64,000 nucleotides of DNA, from contig VXAI01000192.1 of the NCBI GenBank assembly GCA_013399305.1, positions 525,183 to 589,182 of the forward strand. The letters are read 5' to 3'. The notes beneath the pieces were generated by a model. The model worked only from the letters and a program-made list of their open reading frames with translations, did no database searches and was not told the origin of the DNA. The stretch is from Rostratula benghalensis. Taxonomy: Eukaryota > Chordata > Aves > Charadriiformes > Rostratulidae. Positions within the stretch are counted from its first letter, which is position 1. Each line of letters opens with the position of its first letter. The position numbers and the translations under genes were made by a program. Shown here one piece after another: positions 55,901 through 61,900 of this stretch.

Positions 55901-58900
55901 CTTGCAGGTGTCTTGAATTGGTAAAGAAAGTATAGGCCAGAAGTCCAAGTATCAACTTTATCTACTTTGGGGTAGAAAAATCTGCATCCAAACTCAGTAG
56001 CTGGAATTGCCTCTTTTTTTTATTCTTCTCCTTGCGTGTTTTCTCCACTTTCTGCCAAGTAGGAGGGTAATGGCAAGAACGCGGTGAAGTTCAGAAAGTG
56101 GAGTATTTTTGTCTGGACTACATTAACATCATATTTAAATGATGCATTAAGACAATCATTGGATAAAATGAAGTTCAGCACTCAGAGTATTTTTAATGTT
56201 ACTTCAAAAGCAGGGATAGATACAAGGGGCAAGTTCAGGAATCTTCTTAAAGATCATCAGACATGATCTGAGTCTTCATGTTTTGGTATAAAAGCACATC
56301 ACTAATTTCACTGTTTTGCATATCATAACCTTGACTTCCAAGCTGTCTGAAAGAGAAAGAGACGTATTTTGCATGATGATCTTTCAAGAGAGATTTCTTG
56401 TATGATGTAGACATGGTTACCTCCTTTGAAAAATAATGTTTCTTTGAGTAACACGGGACAGTCTATGCTTTTAAAGTTGCTTCATGCAAATGAGCATGCC
56501 TTCGTCTTCCTTCCATGCAGCTGGGTTCTTTATGTAAATGGGAAAGAGAGGATCACAGACTGTCCTTCAGTGAATGATGGTAACTGGCATCACATCGCGG
56601 TCACATGGACATGCACAGATGGGGCATGGAAAGTGTACATCGATGGAAAACTGTCTGATGGAGGCAGTGGGCTTTCTGTTGGCTCAAAAATCCCTGGTAT
56701 GCTTTATTTATATTACACCAGATCTGTTGCCTTAATTCTGTTTTTATTGCAGAATTTGCTGTGCCTGCAAGGAAATGTTTATTTTGGTGGGTTTAGGATG
56801 TTTCCACATTTTCAACATTTATGTAGGGCTCATGTTTCCTATTCTTGTTCATGAAGGCAGTTCCTCACTTAGCCTCACTGAAGACAAAGTGCACATTTCT
56901 AAGATAAATTAGTAGGTAACTTGTTTCGGGAGAGACAGAGTTTAGTCCAAAAAGGAGCCTGTGCTGAGCTGATTTTGTAATGGGAAATAGGTTTCTCATA
57001 CAACAAACTTAAGTTCAAATCACATTTTCCGTACAAATATGTGCTCAGTTGATTGATTAAGCCTTCTCCTGTTACTTTGAAACATGTTTAAGCTATGTTT
57101 GCATTTTTTCCTGACAATGTAGGTTTTGCTATTTTGTTGTTTCTTGTAATCAGTGTCTTTACAGTAGTGTCATAAGACATGAAAAGGAGTATCATCAACA
57201 TTTAAGGGCTGTGAAAGGCCTGATGTTAGATTGCTCCAAAGAGATTCTCTTTTGATTGTGTTTTCATACCACCACTGCCTGAATTTACACAGTTTCAAAA
57301 CCTGCCCATGTTAAGATAAAAAAAAAAGAGTAGTGAAGCATTTTAGTGTGTGTTCTTTATGCCTGCCCCTGTCTTTACCAATTCCATGGCAATTATCTTC
57401 AGAGACAAGATCTAAGGAAGTTTTATTCTTCCATTACTTTAACCTTTGTCTATACACCATGCAAAATGCATGCCCATGTCATCTGTGTTATTGGTGAGGA
57501 GAGAAAATTTAACTTGCATGGCCTGTCATATTGTTGATTGACCACCAATGTGCTACTGAGGGTTTTGAATCAGATTTGTTCTATCAGACTTTCTACGCTT
57601 TTGTTTAATGCAGGAAGTGCAAGCTAGCACTATAAAATATACCCACCTGCTCAAAACTGCATTTTGCATTGCGCTGTAATATGCTTGAGATACTGAGCTA
57701 GAAATGGCTCCTTGGAGTCAATACTGTTCGTGAAGCAGTCATGTAATGTTTCTGCTCTCATCAGCATGGGTTTAGCATTAATGTGTATTCAAGAGTCACT
57801 TCCAAATTGTTATGCTCACTTACCTTGATCTAACATAATGTTTCCCAGAGGTTTCCCAGAATTTGTAGAAGGTGGCTGATCTCCTGCACTACGAAATCGT
57901 ACTAACATAATGAAACAAAAGTTCTGTTTTGCATAGTTTTTTAGTCTTCCTCTGGGGAACGCTGCCATAAGACTCTGTTTCCTATGCCTGTTCTAATTCT
58001 CTCTGAGCGTAGGCGGTGGTGCACTTGTGCTGGGTCAAGAACAAGATCAGAAAGGAGAAGGATTCAATCCAGCTGAATCTTTTGTGGGCTCCATCAGCCA
58101 GCTCAACATTTGGGACCATGTTCTGTCTCCACAGCAGGTAAGTCCTTGTGGCAGAGTTTGAGCACAGGGCTCTGAGCAGAGGATGAGTATTTGAAAAGGC
58201 ATTCCAACTTAGCATGGTGTGTAGACCTCTGTTCCCATGGAAGTCACTGGGGACCAGATGAAGCTCTGGCTTAGGGTAATAAATTTAACATAGTAAGTAG
58301 AGTAGCTTTAAGCAACACTAGCTGTGGTAAAATCAACACTGAAGTTACCTTCTGCTTTGACTGAGCCTTTTCTTGAAAGAGAAAAGAAGGCATACACATA
58401 AATCTAGCAGTCCTGTCAGAAGAGGGAGAAAACCCAATGGAACAAGCTCAGGGCTTGTTTTAGAGTTTATGATTCCTTCACTGGTAAAACTTCAGAGGAG
58501 ATTCATCAGAATTTCTGTTGATGCATTAGACACTGTGAAAAATTTGAGCTATTTAGTTATATCTAGTTGGGACACCCTACTTCAGTTTGTGAATACTAGT
58601 TCTGTCTTTCATCGTGCACCAGTGTGAAGAGCCAGAATCTATATTCTTCATTATCTCCCCATAGCTACCAGGGGCTGCTATTAGGTGTCCCCAAAGCTGG
58701 CTCCAACACAGGCTGAACCAGTCTTGGTCCCACAGCCTCTTCTCACAGGGCAAATGCTCCAGCCTATCACCTTTATGATGCCCTCACCTGAACTTGCTGC
58801 AGCCCGTCAATGTCTTTCTTTTACTGAGGAGGCCAAAATGGCCTCCAGATACGGTCTAATAAGCACTGAGAAGAGGGAATAATCCCTTCCGTGGTCTTCT

Positions 58901-61900
58901 GGTTGTGGCCCCAGGTACTTTTCCACACAGATACTCCCTTTGCAGGCTTTCTCCAGCCTGGACCATTCAGAGGTTTTTCCTTCCCATTTGTTCTTGAGTT
59001 TCATGAAGTCTGTGTTGGCCCATTCCTCCAGCCTGTCGAAGTTCCTAGGGATATAGTTCCGTCTTTGAGCATACTGACTGGGCCTCCCAGTTTGATATTA
59101 TCTGCAAACCTGATGACAGTGTGCTCCATCACCATTTCCTGGACACTAGTATCTCAATTGTGAAGGTCCAAAATGATGAAACTGTTGGTAACACTTGAAC
59201 ATCAAGGGATAGCGTTCAAAGTTAGAAGCAGTTCTTGGGGGAAGAGTCTTTGGATTAAAAGGTTTTGCTCTTCTGATGGTGTTTTTTTAAGATTTTATGA
59301 CTATTTAGTGTTTTGTCACTGTTTGTTAATACAAATAAGAAAAAAAGAAATTAGTAGAAAATAGAAGTAAAGCAGAATCCTTGTATCCAGCATCTACATC
59401 TCCTCTGTGTATTTCTCCATTTCATTGCTAATATGGCTTTCTGCAAGGTTTGAACTGCCCAGCACCCTGTTACTGTTCTTGGTTTTTGGGGTCACCAGTT
59501 GCTGCTTTGCCAAGTCAAATCTTCAGGCTTTTGTTCACTGTCAGTTTTGAAGCTGACAAGTAACCTGTGATTTTACAGGACACACTGGTGAAGAGGCTAA
59601 GTGCAATTTTCTGAGTCTTTTTCAGTAGTTGCTGGTCTTTAATGACAGGCTTGATTAAATTCCCAAATTCATGCAATGTATTTAGGATGACAAAAAAATC
59701 TTCATTTTTGGCATCCGTATTACTCATCTGGAAAGACAGATGTGAGACCAGACAGGGAGCTGAGCCAAGTAAGCTTCCTATAAAATTTTTACCTCATTCA
59801 TTTCAGAGCTTGGGATATTAAATCACTATCATTAATCTGCTACTATCTCTTTTGTTGTTGTGGCCAGCTGGAACTATTCAGTAAGTTTTACCTTCCTATT
59901 CTCAGCCATAAAGGAAAGTAGCGCAAAGTCTACTTTCTAAGATTTTTCTTAGAGAAACGTGTGCTATAATTGTTCATCCACTTGCACATTAGTTTTAGGC
60001 CGAGTAGACAGCAGTAGAAATGTGAGTTGTCTATATGGGGCTGTGAGAGGTCCTTTCCAGCTTTCCATTCTCCATCGTATGAGATGGAAGGGCTGAGTCT
60101 CAAACCTGCCTTTCCCACACTGGAAATTTTTGCCTGCAGATTCCTTGCACCTTTTTTACAGCCCTTGGCCTAGGCAGTTTCCATCAGCACACACTGTTAA
60201 AGTGAGATCTTCAGAATGGCTTCAGAATAAACAGAGCGGATTGCTGTCTTCTTCAGCTAAGCTGACTCTAGAAGAGTCTGATCTGCCTCACTGGAGTTCA
60301 GGACAGGGAGAAAGTGACAGTAATTGAGCCTGAGATTCATGGCACACCTTCTTCTCTCAGAAAGACAGTTTAGTACAACATTCTTGGTAGTTAATTTCAT
60401 CCACTGGAGACTTGTCAGAAGCCAGTCACCCTTCTGGGAAAGGCAATTTCCCAACTGCTGGGGATGAACTGGGTGCAGCTATGCTTTCTAACAAACTAGC
60501 TGTGCCCTGAAGCCATGGTGCATGAATTGTATAGGTAAGCTGGTTGTGCTGAGATCTACACAGCCCTCTGGCCTGCTCATCTTTGCTCTTCTTAATTCAT
60601 TTTTTCACGGTGCTACAGGAAATGCTCCTTTCTGTCTGCCAAGGAGTAACTGGAATGACCCTCCAGCACAGAAAAGTCAAAGAGTAGAAAGTAGTCTCAG
60701 TAGCTTAATTACTAACATGTTCTCTTAAATAACAACCTATTCGCCATAGACTACTTCCCTCTCTGATATCTTCAAAGAAGAGGAAATCCTAATTATCCCT
60801 TTACTGCACATTTATCCTTCTCAGGGCACATATGTTTTTTTCAGAAGTTCAGTGGCTAATACGTGATTGTGTCTGTCCTGGTAGGGAGAAATATTATGGG
60901 AAGTACTGTGCCAATAATACACCTAAGTCCCAGGCACCTTGTGGGACTGTGTTTCCTTTCTGTTCCTGGAGTTATAGTGAACTAAGGCAGTGCAGAGTGA
61001 TTCCAAGCCCTGGTCTTTCATCTGCAGTTTAAAATTTTTTTTATGTAGTAGAAACTTCCCTGAGCATCCAGTGGAACTATATGGTCATCTTTTTCATAAA
61101 TTTTATGGTCAGGGTATCTGAGCTCCTTCCAAGGGACCTTTATGGAAGTTACATGACACCCCATCTGGGACTGTATTCCCAAAGTTCCTTCTATTCACAG
61201 CCAGATAGAAATTTAATCTTACCATGGGGTCACAGGGTCATAGTGAAGAAATAGAAATATTTTTTACCTTATTGAAATATTTTTTTTTACATTAAAATAC
61301 AGTACTGAAACAGATTAAGGGTTCCCATTGGTATTTCAATTTCTTCTAGTAAGAATGCAAAAAAAAAAAAAAAATGCTGCCATTAAAGGAGTTGTGTTTT
61401 AAATTAAAAACTTTTCTGTCAAAGGTACTTGACTAGATCTGCTCTCAAGATATTAATCTGCTGTTGGACCTAACGGTGTGTTCCTATCCTTAGTAGCCTA
61501 TGTAATACTGTTTCACTTCATGATTAGTTATGGCCCTGTCCCGCTTTGGTTGAAGTCAATGCCAATGTTGATATTGGTGTGGGTAGGACTGGCCTGCAGC
61601 GTTTTGAAAAGCCACACAATAGACTACTGCATTGAATTCACAAAACTCTTGTCCTGGAAACAACAGACCTTTTCCTTAAACACGGTGCAGTGCTAGCAGA
61701 GTCTGATCAATGCAGATCTTCAACAGCAAGTACCCGTTGGCTCCTATTTGACATTTTTCTGCAAATACATCAAGTTTTCACTTCAGGTTGCATTCTCCTT
61801 TCTGTCTTTTTTCTGTGCCATAAATACACTTTTCTTTCACACTAACAACTCCATTGTGTTTCAAGAACTGTGTTTTATACTTTGCTTGTATGACAGATGC

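Noticed and set aside
60832..61032. Cys-containing open frame ([14 protein letters not shown]) in intron 25 preceded by an acceptor-like ttttttcag; looks faintly EGF-like
   Set aside because: Exon 25 ends in phase 0, and joining it to this acceptor gives an immediate stop in frame. The known SVEP1 sequence continues directly into exon 26. The resemblance is probably chance.
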